Shown here: piece by piece, positions 19,347 to 26,908 of the stretch
Position numbering within the stretch: the first letter of the stretch is position 1
Layout of the letters: the number at the start of each line of letters is the position of its first letter
NCBI GenBank assembly: GCA_947451525.1
Contig: CANFZM010000014.1
Coordinates: forward strand, 1-64,000
DNA length: 64,000 nt
Source of the DNA: Flavobacteriaceae bacterium
Lineage (GTDB): Bacteria; Bacteroidota; Bacteroidia; Flavobacteriales; Flavobacteriaceae
Direction: 5' to 3'
Notes under the pieces: generated by a model
The model's input: only the letters and a program-made list of their open reading frames with translations
What the model was told of the DNA's origin: nothing
Databases searched by the model: none
Program-made: the position numbers and the translations under genes

Positions 19347-20263
19347 TTCTTTCTTAAAAAAAACTCCATTGGAATAGCAAAACGGCTACTCCAAGATTTT
19401 TCGCTGTGGTCATCCCCTTCAAACTTTTTTGTCATCCAATTGGTAGAGTCAAAACCTTTAGATTTCATAATAGCATCTGCTTTAGGTTGAAGTGTTTGGT
19501 ACATAACATCTAGAGTTGCAGTGCCGTAATCAAAATAAATCCTATGTCCTTTCGGATTCGGCAGATGTTTTTTCAAATAAGCAAAAAATGCATCCGGAAT
19601 TGGATTGTGTTCCAATGCAAAAATTCCAGGCCAATGGGTAGACAAACATGCCGCACCACCAAATATTTTAGGGTATTCGCAAATGGCATACAAAGAAATC
19701 AACCCTCCCATACTACTTCCTGCAACAAAAGTATGTGCTTTATCCGTGTAAACAGAATACTTATTATCTATAATTGGCTTAAGTTCTTTCACAATAAATT
19801 TTAAATAATTATCCGAATTAATTTTGCCATTATTAAATACACTTTGTCCGTTGCTTCTATTGGCATTATAAATAGAATCTTGTTGAGCTTTAGGCAAACT
19901 TTCAAAAGGCTTTTGGGGGAAATAATCAATGTGCCGAGTAACTCCACCATTCCAAATTCCAACTACTATAACGTCTTGAATTTTATTTTCTTGTAACAAT
20001 TTACCCATAATAACATCTACCTCCCAAGCCTGTTTATTCCAGGTAGTTTCGGCATCGTAAAGCATCTGACCGTCGTGCATATACAAAACTGCATACTTTT
20101 TAGAAGCAGAATAATTTTCGGGTAACCAAACATCTATATTTCGTCCAGTCACATATTTAGAAGGTAGGTTTTCTATACGTTCTAAAGTACCAGTAGAAAC
20201 CTTAGGTAAAGTTTGTGCAAAAAGAGTATTGGCAATAAATAGCAGAAATATATTTTTTATCAT
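19343..20263 (-). CDS. Secreted alpha/beta hydrolase, esterase D / enterochelin esterase-like
   Basis: 306 residues when started at the ATG at 20263, which begins a clean signal peptide (MIKNIFLLFIANTLFAQ); a longer in-frame start at 20332 would run through a -7 box and is rejected. The nucleophile elbow is GSSMGG with Ser184, and a C-terminal EGDDHSEKSW supplies the likely catalytic His286. RNIDVWLPENY and VLYMHDGQML match the putative-esterase family (Fes/IroE/esterase D). Acts in the periplasm or outside. Substrate unknown. Confidence 0.85.
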   Translation of the reverse strand: MIKNIFLLFIANTLFAQTLPKVSTGTLERIENLPSKYVTGRNIDVWLPENYSASKKYAVLYMHDGQMLYDAETTWNKQAWEVDVIMGKLLQENKIQDVIVVGIWNGGVTRHIDYFPQKPFESLPKAQQDSIYNANRSNGQSVFNNGKINSDNYLKFIVKELKPIIDNKYSVYTDKAHTFVAGSSMGGLISLYAICEYPKIFGGAACLSTHWPGIFALEHNPIPDAFFAYLKKHLPNPKGHRIYFDYGTATLDVMYQTLQPKADAIMKSKGFDSTNWMTKKFEGDDHSEKSWSSRFAIPMEFFLRKN

Positions 20264-20320
20264 TGTACTTAATTTTAGGGTGGTTATGATCACAGAATGT
20301 AATCCAAACCAAGTGTTGAA

Positions 20321-20328
20321 CAAATTTA
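20321..20328 (-). promoter_or_regulatory. Candidate -7 box (TAAATTTG) for the esterase gene
   Basis: Perfect TAnnTTTG on the minus strand, 57 bases before the ATG at 20263. Supports the shorter start of the esterase. Confidence 0.4.
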
Positions 20329-20412
20329 ACAAAAAATGATGACTACTGATGTTTAAAAATTATTCATAAATTTTAATTAGTAAAAATAAATTCGTAGATT
20401 TAGTTAAAGAAA

Positions 20413-20511
20413 AGTCCCCAACTTTATTTTTAAACTTAATATTCCTTAAGTAAACCTAGTATTGGAACTACATTTTTGTGTAAATAAACAGTTATTAACG
20501 AGTCCCCAACT
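20413..20511. repeat. Pair of 11-base direct repeats (AGTCCCCAACT)
   Basis: Identical copies at 20413-20423 and 20501-20511 in the 321-base gap before the endolysin-like gene. The gap is otherwise very AT-rich, and I see nothing else in it apart from the esterase -7 box. Confidence 0.65.
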
Positions 20512-20584
20512 ACTCCAGTTATCTGAAATTAAACCATTAATTATCTAAAAAAAATAATTATTTAAAAAATTAAAAAGAGAAATT

Positions 20585-21061
20585 ATGGACACACCAACTT
20601 TAAACCGCATTGCAAAATTGCATCCATCAGTACGAAATGAAGTAACCCAAATCATTCAAGAATGTGATGCTGCCCTAACTGGCAGAGCAAAAATAAGAAT
20701 AACTCAAGGTTTACGAACCTTTGCCGAACAAGATACATTATACCAACAAGGCAGAACCAAACCAGGAAAAAAAGTAACCAATGCCAAAGCAGGACAATCT
20801 ATTCACAACTATGGTTTTGCAATAGATATTTGCCTAATTATAGACGGTAAAACCGCATCGTGGGATACTACTAAAGATTGGGATAACGACCATATAGCAG
20901 ATTGGTATGAATGTGTAAAAATATTTGCTAAATATGGCTGGGACTGGGGTGGATATTGGAAAAAATTTAAAGATTTACCTCATTTTGACAAACGTGGTTT
21001 AAATAATTGGAAACAACTTTCAAAATTAAAATTAGATGGAAGTGGTTATGTGATTATCTAA
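20585..21061 (+). CDS. M15 family peptidoglycan peptidase (endolysin-type L-Ala-D-Glu peptidase)
   Basis: 158 residues resembling phage endolysins of the M15C group, which cut peptide stems in peptidoglycan. Zinc ligands are visible: His74 and Asp81 in SIHNYGFAIDI, and His133 in LPHFDK; RITQGLRTFAEQ and YGWDWGGYWKKF are the other family landmarks. There is no signal peptide or membrane segment, as expected of an endolysin and unlike the lipoprotein peptidase next to it. No holin or other phage genes are nearby, so it is either domesticated or a lone remnant. Confidence 0.85.
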   Translation: MDTPTLNRIAKLHPSVRNEVTQIIQECDAALTGRAKIRITQGLRTFAEQDTLYQQGRTKPGKKVTNAKAGQSIHNYGFAIDICLIIDGKTASWDTTKDWDNDHIADWYECVKIFAKYGWDWGGYWKKFKDLPHFDKRGLNNWKQLSKLKLDGSGYVII

Positions 21062-21174
21062 TTTTTTCTAATTCCAATATCTAAGAACTTGTTTTATACC
21101 CATTTTCAAGAAGTGCACAATGGACGGAGTGTAAATTAAATAAATTATGAAAAGAGTCTAAATAAGGAGATTCG

Positions 21175-21870
21175 TTAATCACATTTCCATTTAAAATTAG
21201 CCAATTTATCTTTTGTACTTTCAGATAAATTATAGTGCCACCATTCGGAATTAAAAGACTTAAAATTATGTTTGAGCATAATTTCTTTTAAATAAATTCG
21301 GTTCTTAGTAATTCGTTTAGAAAAACCTTGGTAATTATGACTGGCCTCTGGTCCAAAAAAGTCAAAAGTTGTTCCCATATCTAGTTCTTTTCCTTTCAAA
21401 TCTACTAGAGTGATATCAACTGCTCCACCTCTATTGTGCACTGAGCCTTTTTTTGGATCAGCAACATAATCAGCATTAGGTACTATTTCCCACATTTTCT
21501 TTTGAATATCCATCGGACGATAGCAATCTAATAATTTAATTCTATAACCTTTTTGTTGGAATTCGGCATTGGCATCCATTAGAAATTTAATTGTTTTAAG
21601 CCTTAAATAACATTCATCACAATCGTAAACTTTTTGCTTTAAAAAATTATCTTCAGTAGCATATTTCATATCAAATACAAAATCACTACTGAATTTTTTT
21701 AATTTGACAAAGGTAGTATCGCTGATTCCCTCAAAAATTGCAATAGAATTTCCGCTTAAATAATTATTTTTTAATGCTATACTGCTTTTATAGTTCGCAG
21801 TTTCAGTGGTTTTACAACCAATACACAATAGGATACTAAAAAAAAAGAAATACTTTTTAGACTGCAACAT
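21175..21870 (-). CDS. D-alanyl-D-alanine dipeptidase (M15D, DdpX/VanX-like), lipoprotein
   Basis: 231 residues with a lipoprotein signal ending in LLCIGC (Cys19). The M15D motifs are complete: Arg118 (DCYRPM), zinc ligands His145 and Asp152 (SVHNRGGAVDI), Glu209 and His212 (EWWHYN), so it should hydrolyse D-Ala-D-Ala in the periplasm. In this setting it is more likely a cell-wall recycling enzyme than a vancomycin-resistance gene, since no VanH/VanA-type partner is present. It lies just downstream of the tRNA cluster, on the same strand but after a terminator. Confidence 0.9.
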   Translation of the reverse strand: MLQSKKYFFFFSILLCIGCKTTETANYKSSIALKNNYLSGNSIAIFEGISDTTFVKLKKFSSDFVFDMKYATEDNFLKQKVYDCDECYLRLKTIKFLMDANAEFQQKGYRIKLLDCYRPMDIQKKMWEIVPNADYVADPKKGSVHNRGGAVDITLVDLKGKELDMGTTFDFFGPEASHNYQGFSKRITKNRIYLKEIMLKHNFKSFNSEWWHYNLSESTKDKLANFKWKCD

Positions 21871-21942
21871 AAATAGAAAAATTTAATGGTAATTTGATAA
21901 TGATATCTTCAAATATAAAAACAAAAAACGACTAAAAACAAG

Positions 21943-21968
21943 AAAAGCCACTAATATAGTGGCTTTTA
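21943..21968 (-). terminator. Hairpin terminator of the tRNA cluster
   Basis: AAAAGCCACTA-ATA-TAGTGGCTTTT, a 10-11 base stem with a T run, five bases beyond the tRNA-Arg 3' end on the minus strand. Confidence 0.85.
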
Positions 21969-21972
21969 TATG

Positions 21973-22046
21973 TGATCCCAGAAGGATTCGAACCTTCGAC
22001 CTATTCATTAGAAGTGAATTGCTCTATCCAGCTGAGCTATGGAACC
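21973..22046 (-). tRNA. tRNA-Arg (anticodon TCT)
   Basis: Complete cloverleaf of 74 bases: acceptor GGTTCCA pairing with TGGGATC, D arm GCTCAGCTGGATAGAGC, anticodon loop CTTCTAA, T arm with GGTTCGAATCC. CCA is not encoded. First position read from the minus strand is 22046. Confidence 0.96.
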
Positions 22047-22081
22047 AATTTAAGTTTTTTTCCTAAAAAACTAAAAAAAAG

Positions 22082-22156
22082 TCGGGGTGGCAGGATTCGA
22101 ACCTGCGGCCTCCTGCTCCCAAAGCAGGCGCGATAACCGGGCTACGCTACACCCCG
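22082..22156 (-). tRNA. tRNA-Pro (anticodon TGG)
   Basis: 75-base cloverleaf with acceptor CGGGGTG/CACCCCG, anticodon loop TTTGGGA between CCTGC and GCAGG, and T arm GGTTCGAATCC. CCA is not encoded. Middle gene of a three-tRNA cluster. Confidence 0.96.
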
Positions 22157-22168
22157 AGGGATAAAAAG

Positions 22169-22255
22169 CGGAGAGTAAGGGATTCGAACCCTTGGTACAG
22201 TTTCCCATACGCATGTTTAGCAAACATGTCCTTTCGGCCACTCAGGCAACTCTCC
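22169..22255 (-). tRNA. tRNA-Ser (anticodon GCT)
   Basis: 87-base class II tRNA: acceptor GGAGAGT/ACTCTCC, D arm with GCCTGAGTGGCCGAAAGG, anticodon loop TTGCTAA, long variable arm (GTATGGGAAACTGTAC), T arm GGTTCGAATCC. First gene of the cluster. Confidence 0.96.
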
Positions 22256-22472
22256 AAAATCCAATATAATATATAAGAACTTTTCTCTTTAAGCGGTTGC
22301 AAATGTAAGGTATCATTATAATATTTCCAACATTTTAACCTCTTTTTTTTAATAATACTTTTTACAAATAATGAATTACTTAAAAATCAAATATATAACT
22401 AATAATATTTATTCATCATTAAATTTATATCGATTATCTTTATCTTAAAAATGTATTTTCTCTAAAAAATAG

Positions 22473-22480
22473 TAGATTTG
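22473..22480 (+). promoter_or_regulatory. Candidate -7 box (TAGATTTG) for the thiolase gene
   Basis: Perfect TAnnTTTG 52 bases before the ATG at 22533, followed by an A/C-rich leader. The -33 region is poor. The rest of 22256-22532 is AT-rich without recognisable features. Confidence 0.45.
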
Positions 22481-22532
22481 CAAAACAAACAAACGAACAA
22501 CTCTCGACAACATCGGGAAAACACCTTATATT

Positions 22533-23711
22533 ATGAATAAAAAAATAGTTATCGTAGCAGCCGTAAGGACTCCTATTGGAAGTTTTATGGGTGCTTTATC
22601 TACTGTGCCAGCACCGTATCTTGGTGCAGCAGCAATAAAAGGGGCATTACAAAAAATTAATTTAGACCCTAATCTAGTAGATGAAGTTTTTATGGGTAAT
22701 GTAGTGCAGGCTGGCGTTGGACAATCTCCTGCAAGGCAAGCAGCATTATTTGCAGGCCTTTCTAACGAAGTGATTTGTACTACCGTAAATAAAGTATGTG
22801 CCTCAGGAATGAAATCAATCATGATGGGTGCTCAAGCAATTATGGCTGGTGATGCAGAAATAGTGGTTGCAGGCGGTATGGAAAACATGAGTTTGATTCC
22901 ACATTATTTACATTTAAGAAATGGTGTGAAATTTGGACCTACTACTATGCAAGACGGAATGCAAAAAGACGGTTTAGTTGATGCTTACGACAATAATGCA
23001 ATGGGTGTGGCTGCCGATTTATGTGCTTCTGAATATAAAATTACTAGAGAAGAACAAGATGCATTTGCTATTGAATCTTACAATCGTTCGGCAAAAGCAT
23101 GGGAAGCAGGAAATTTTGATTCAGAAATTGTGCCAGTTGCTGTCCCACAAAGACGAGGAGAGCCGTTAATGGTAGTAAAAGATGAAGAGTATACAAATGT
23201 GAAGTTAGATAAAATTGCTTCTTTAAACGCAGTTTTCACAAAAGAAGGAACAGTTACTGCTGCTAACGCTTCAACTATCAATGATGGTGCTGCAGCATTA
23301 ATCCTGATGAGTGAAGAAAAAGCAATTTCTATGGGATTTAAACCTTTGGCTTATATAAAATCATATGCAGATGCAGGGCAAGAACCTAAATGGTTTACTA
23401 CTACTCCATCTAAAGCGATTCCTAAAGCATTAGAAAAAGTTGGATTAACTGTTAAGGATGTTGATTATTTTGAATTCAATGAAGCCTTCGCTGTTGTTGG
23501 CTTAGCAAATGCAAAAATTCTTGGTATAGATAATAGCAAGATAAATGTAAACGGTGGTGCAGTTTCTTTAGGGCATCCACTAGGTTGTTCTGGCGCAAGA
23601 ATTGTAGTTACTTTAATAAATGTATTGCAACAAAATAATGCCAAAATTGGGGCTGCCGCTATTTGTAATGGTGGTGGAGGTGCTTCAGCAATTGTAATTG
23701 AAAAGATGTAA
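22533..23711 (+). CDS. Acetyl-CoA C-acetyltransferase (thiolase)
   Basis: Reversible condensation of two acetyl-CoA to acetoacetyl-CoA. The 392-residue protein has the three thiolase signatures: nucleophile Cys89 in NKVCASGMKS, NGGAVSLGHPLGCSGAR with the catalytic His, and the C-terminal AAICNGGGGASAIVIEKM with the second Cys. The length is right for the biosynthetic class. It is probably co-transcribed with the NlpC/P60 gene 20 bases downstream. It may feed the HMG-CoA synthase at 18024 or act in short-chain acyl degradation; sequence alone does not decide. Confidence 0.94.
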   Translation: MNKKIVIVAAVRTPIGSFMGALSTVPAPYLGAAAIKGALQKINLDPNLVDEVFMGNVVQAGVGQSPARQAALFAGLSNEVICTTVNKVCASGMKSIMMGAQAIMAGDAEIVVAGGMENMSLIPHYLHLRNGVKFGPTTMQDGMQKDGLVDAYDNNAMGVAADLCASEYKITREEQDAFAIESYNRSAKAWEAGNFDSEIVPVAVPQRRGEPLMVVKDEEYTNVKLDKIASLNAVFTKEGTVTAANASTINDGAAALILMSEEKAISMGFKPLAYIKSYADAGQEPKWFTTTPSKAIPKALEKVGLTVKDVDYFEFNEAFAVVGLANAKILGIDNSKINVNGGAVSLGHPLGCSGARIVVTLINVLQQNNAKIGAAAICNGGGGASAIVIEKM

Positions 23712-23731
23712 TTTTAATATAAATTTGTTGC

Positions 23732-24493
23732 ATGTTTGGTATTTGTAATTTATCTATTATCCCTTTACGATTAGAACCTAACGATCGTAGTGAAATTGTA
23801 TCTCAAATTTTATTTGGAGAGCATTTTATCATTGTCGAAAAAGACAAACAATGGTCTAAAATAAAATTGCATTATGACGATTATGAAGGATGGATTGATA
23901 CCAAACAATACCAAACTATATCTGTTGAAAACTATGAAATGCTTTGTAATGAAGCAATTATTTTAAATGGTGATTTAGTAGAATACATTACCATTCCAGA
24001 TAATACCCTGATTCCGATAACATTAGGAGCTTCTTTGTCTTTCTTAAATTACAGCGATGTAAATACAAAAAATTATAATTTTGAAGGTCTAAAAATTTCT
24101 GGAGTCAAAGCAAAATCTAATTTAGTTGCAACTGCCTATTTGTATTTAAACACTCCATATCTTTGGGGTGGTAAAACTCCGTTTGGTATTGATTGTTCTG
24201 GATTTACCCAAATGGTTTATAAATTAAATGGATATAAATTATTGCGTGATGCATCACAACAAGCATCTCAAGGAGATGTTTTAAGTTTTATAGAAGAAAG
24301 TGAGCCTGGAGATTTAGCCTTTTTTGACAACGAAGAAGGAAAGATAATTCATGTGGGAATCATGTTAGAAAATAATTACATTATTCATGCTAGTGGAAAA
24401 GTTCGGGTGGACAGATTAGACCACCTAGGGATTTATAATGCTGAACTAAACCGACATACGCATAGGCTTAGAGTTATAAAAAAAATAGTGTAA
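23732..24493 (+). CDS. NlpC/P60 (C40) peptidoglycan endopeptidase with SH3-like N-terminus
   Basis: 253 residues: bacterial SH3-type region (about 1-65, with EHFIIVEKDKQWSKIKL and YEGWIDTKQY), a middle linker domain, then the C40 catalytic domain (about 125-250) with Cys155 (FGIDCSGFTQ), His207 (IIHVGIML) and His219 (IIHASGKV). These enzymes cut D-Glu-diaminopimelate bonds in peptide stems. No signal peptide is visible from the ATG at 23732 (MFGICNLSI), so a role in breakdown of imported muropeptides in the cytoplasm is possible. Confidence 0.9.
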   Translation: MFGICNLSIIPLRLEPNDRSEIVSQILFGEHFIIVEKDKQWSKIKLHYDDYEGWIDTKQYQTISVENYEMLCNEAIILNGDLVEYITIPDNTLIPITLGASLSFLNYSDVNTKNYNFEGLKISGVKAKSNLVATAYLYLNTPYLWGGKTPFGIDCSGFTQMVYKLNGYKLLRDASQQASQGDVLSFIEESEPGDLAFFDNEEGKIIHVGIMLENNYIIHASGKVRVDRLDHLGIYNAELNRHTHRLRVIKKIV

Positions 24494-24505
24494 AAAAATA
24501 ATGCA

Positions 24506-24540
24506 TAAAAAAACTCCAATTTTACTTGGAGTTTTTTTTA
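24506..24540. terminator. Bidirectional hairpin terminator
   Basis: AAAAAACTCCAA-TTTTAC-TTGGAGTTTTTTT between convergent genes (C40 peptidase stop 24493; response regulator stop 24543). Runs of A and T on each side let it serve both strands. Confidence 0.9.
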
Positions 24541-24542
24541 TG

Positions 24543-25247
24543 TTATTTTTTAACGACTAATCTAAAACCTTCACCATGAATGTTTAGAATTTCTACGTTT
24601 GGATCTTCTTTTAAATACTTACGAAGTTTTGCAATATAAACATCCATACTTCTAGAAGTAAAATAATTATCATCTCTCCAGATTTTAGTAAGTGCCAATT
24701 CTCTTGGCATTAAATCTTCAACATAAACGGCTAACATTTTTAGCAATTCATTTTCTTTAGGAGATAATTTTATTGGCTCGTTTCCTGGAAAATTAAGAAA
24801 CCGTAGTTTAGAATTCAAATGGAATTTACCAATTTGGAACTCAAATTGTACATTTTCTGGTTTAGTTTCAGAAGATTTACGTTGCATGATAGCTTTGATT
24901 TTCATCAATAAAACTTCAGAATCGAATGGTTTATTAAGGTAATCGTCTGCACCAACTTTGTAGCCTTTAAGCACATCTTCTTTCATGGTTTTAGCCGTTA
25001 GGAAAACGATAGGCACTTCTTTGTTTTTTTCGCGAATTTCTTTGGCTAAAGTATAACCATCTTTATAAGGCATCATAACGTCTAGGATACACAAATCATA
25101 GGTGTCTTTTTTGAATTTTTCAAAACCTTCCATACCATTTTTAGCCAAAGTAACATCAAAGTCATTTAGCATAAGGTAATCTTTAAGAATCGCACCAAAG
25201 TTTTGGTCATCTTCTACTAATAGTATTTTTTTGTTTTCTATTTCCAT
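24543..25247 (-). CDS. OmpR-family response regulator, RprY-like
   Basis: 234 residues: receiver with VEDDQNF, phospho-acceptor Asp56 (LCILDVMMPYKDGY) and NKPF, then a winged-helix DNA-binding domain (about 135-232; LSPKENELLKMLAVY, MDVYIAKLRKYLKEDPNVEI). It is six bases downstream of its partner kinase. The pair resembles RprX/RprY of Bacteroides, a broadly conserved Bacteroidota system. Targets are not visible, but TTAAC boxes upstream of the kinase gene could be its own operator. Confidence 0.85.
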   Translation of the reverse strand: MEIENKKILLVEDDQNFGAILKDYLMLNDFDVTLAKNGMEGFEKFKKDTYDLCILDVMMPYKDGYTLAKEIREKNKEVPIVFLTAKTMKEDVLKGYKVGADDYLNKPFDSEVLLMKIKAIMQRKSSETKPENVQFEFQIGKFHLNSKLRFLNFPGNEPIKLSPKENELLKMLAVYVEDLMPRELALTKIWRDDNYFTSRSMDVYIAKLRKYLKEDPNVEILNIHGEGFRLVVKK

Positions 25248-25253
25248 AATCTT

Positions 25254-26837
25254 TTAATTTATTAATGGCAATTTAATAATAAATGTGCTTCCTTTTCCTT
25301 TTTCGCTTTCTACGAAAATTTGACCATTATGGTCTTCTACAATTCTTTTTACATAAGCAAGACCCAATCCGTGGCCCTTTACATTATGCAAGTCTCCAGT
25401 ATGCTCGCGATAGAATTTTTCAAAAATTCTTTTTTGAGCTGCTTTGGTCATACCTGCTCCTTGATCTTTAATTTTAATGAGAATAAAATCATTTACATTC
25501 TCGGTGTATATATCAATAACTGGATTTTCTGGCGAATATTTAATAGCGTTGTCTAAAACATTCACTAATACGTTGGTAAAATGTACATCATTTAATAAAA
25601 CCGAAGTTCTATTGGCATTGAAATGAGTAGTAATATTACCTTGACGGTCTTCTATAATTAGATGTACGTGGTCTATTGCATCTTCTAATACTTGCTGTAC
25701 GTCTTGTGATTCTTTGGATATATCTAATTCTTTCTTCTCTAGTTTGGATATTCTAAGAACGTTCTCTACTTGGGCATGCATTCTTTTATTTTCGTCACGA
25801 ATCATTTGCAGATAACGTAGAACTTTTTCTTTATCGTCAATTACCTTAGGGTTTTTAATGGCGTCTAATGCAAGGTTGATAGTTGCAATAGGCGTTTTGA
25901 ACTCGTGGGTCATATTATTAATAAAATCGGTCTTAATCTCCGAAATTTGACGTTGTTTTATTAATTGATGCAATGCATTAGCATAAGCTATAATAATAAT
26001 GAGTGTAAAAATTATGGACAATAAAGTAATTCCTAAAATTTCAGAGAACAAAAACTTCTTTTTTTGAGGAAAAGTAACTAACAACATATATTTATTATTC
26101 CCGTCGTTATCAATAAAAACTGGAATCGAATAACTTGAATATTTGTCATAAGAGAAATGTTCTGATTTAATTTTAGTTGCCAATCCGTTACTATAAATAT
26201 CAAATTCAAATGGAGTTTTTACACCATATTCAATTAATTCATTTGCAAGTAATTGTTGAAGCATTTCTTTAGAAACTCTATCTTGAATAGAATAATTAGC
26301 CGCAATATCTTTGTAAGCAATTTCAAATTGAGCACTTTCAAGAATATCTATACTTCCCGATTTTTCAATAGTAATATCTGGAGTAATTTTATTTTGTATT
26401 CCAGGATTATCTAAAGAATTGTTATTGAAAATCTCTGTCTTTCTTTTTGCAGTATAATTTTTTATTTTTACACTATCCGTTTTTTTATCAAAGAACGTTG
26501 AAAATATATCATAATCTTCCGATAGAATACTATTGGAATAGATTATAGTTTCATTTGTTTTGGCATTTCGTTGGTAGTAACCATACTCTAACAAATCGTT
26601 TTTAAGAGGCGCTCTACCTGTGCTATCTTTTAGTTTTTTATATTTATTATAAAAGGTATATTCCTCTTGTTTTTGCAACTTTTGAGAAACATTGCCTAAT
26701 ACTTGTTTTACATGAAATCGAAACTGCTCTTCGTTATTTTCTAAAGAAGTTTGAAACCAATACACTTGCACGAAAATTATCCCCAATAAGGACAAGCTCA
26801 TTAATAAAACCAATAACCTAAAAACAAACTTATTCAT
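25254..26837 (-). CDS. Sensor histidine kinase, RprX-like
   Basis: 527 residues with membrane segments at about 5-27 and 263-287 enclosing a roughly 235-residue periplasmic sensor region, then HisKA with His311 (NNMTHEFKTPIATI) and HATPase with KDQGAGM and GHGLGLAYVKRIVEDHNG. It lacks a HAMP domain between membrane and kinase. It forms a two-gene unit with the regulator downstream. A -7 box (TATTTTTG, 26843-26850) sits only five bases before the ATG, suggesting a very short or absent leader. Confidence 0.87.
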   Translation of the reverse strand: MNKFVFRLLVLLMSLSLLGIIFVQVYWFQTSLENNEEQFRFHVKQVLGNVSQKLQKQEEYTFYNKYKKLKDSTGRAPLKNDLLEYGYYQRNAKTNETIIYSNSILSEDYDIFSTFFDKKTDSVKIKNYTAKRKTEIFNNNSLDNPGIQNKITPDITIEKSGSIDILESAQFEIAYKDIAANYSIQDRVSKEMLQQLLANELIEYGVKTPFEFDIYSNGLATKIKSEHFSYDKYSSYSIPVFIDNDGNNKYMLLVTFPQKKKFLFSEILGITLLSIIFTLIIIIAYANALHQLIKQRQISEIKTDFINNMTHEFKTPIATINLALDAIKNPKVIDDKEKVLRYLQMIRDENKRMHAQVENVLRISKLEKKELDISKESQDVQQVLEDAIDHVHLIIEDRQGNITTHFNANRTSVLLNDVHFTNVLVNVLDNAIKYSPENPVIDIYTENVNDFILIKIKDQGAGMTKAAQKRIFEKFYREHTGDLHNVKGHGLGLAYVKRIVEDHNGQIFVESEKGKGSTFIIKLPLIN

Positions 26838-26842
26838 CAGAA

Positions 26843-26894
26843 CAAAAATAGTATTTTAACATTTATACTGTTAATGTATTAACCAAACATTAAC
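26843..26894 (-). promoter_or_regulatory. Candidate regulated promoter of the RprXY-like genes with TTAAC boxes
   Basis: A TATTTTTG -7 box (26843-26850) is preceded by TTAAC copies at 26879-26883 and 26890-26894, 11 bases apart, inside a wider inverted repeat (GTTAATG at 26870-26876, CATTAAC at 26888-26894). Direct repeats at about one helical turn are typical of OmpR-type operators. No TTG -33 element is present. The function is inferred. Confidence 0.35.
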
Positions 26895-26908
26895 ATAGAG
26901 GTTTTTTA

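Noticed and set aside
21175..21870. Vancomycin-resistance determinant (VanX)
   Set aside because: The motifs fit any M15D dipeptidase, no VanH/VanA-type genes are nearby, and a Gram-negative lipoprotein form points to wall recycling.
20585..22255. Complete prophage at the tRNA cluster
   Set aside because: Only one endolysin-like gene is present; no integrase, capsid, tail or holin gene was found.
23078..23281. Minus-strand open frame inside the thiolase gene, and similar frames inside other long genes
   Set aside because: They are shadows of strongly supported coding frames and show no motifs of their own.
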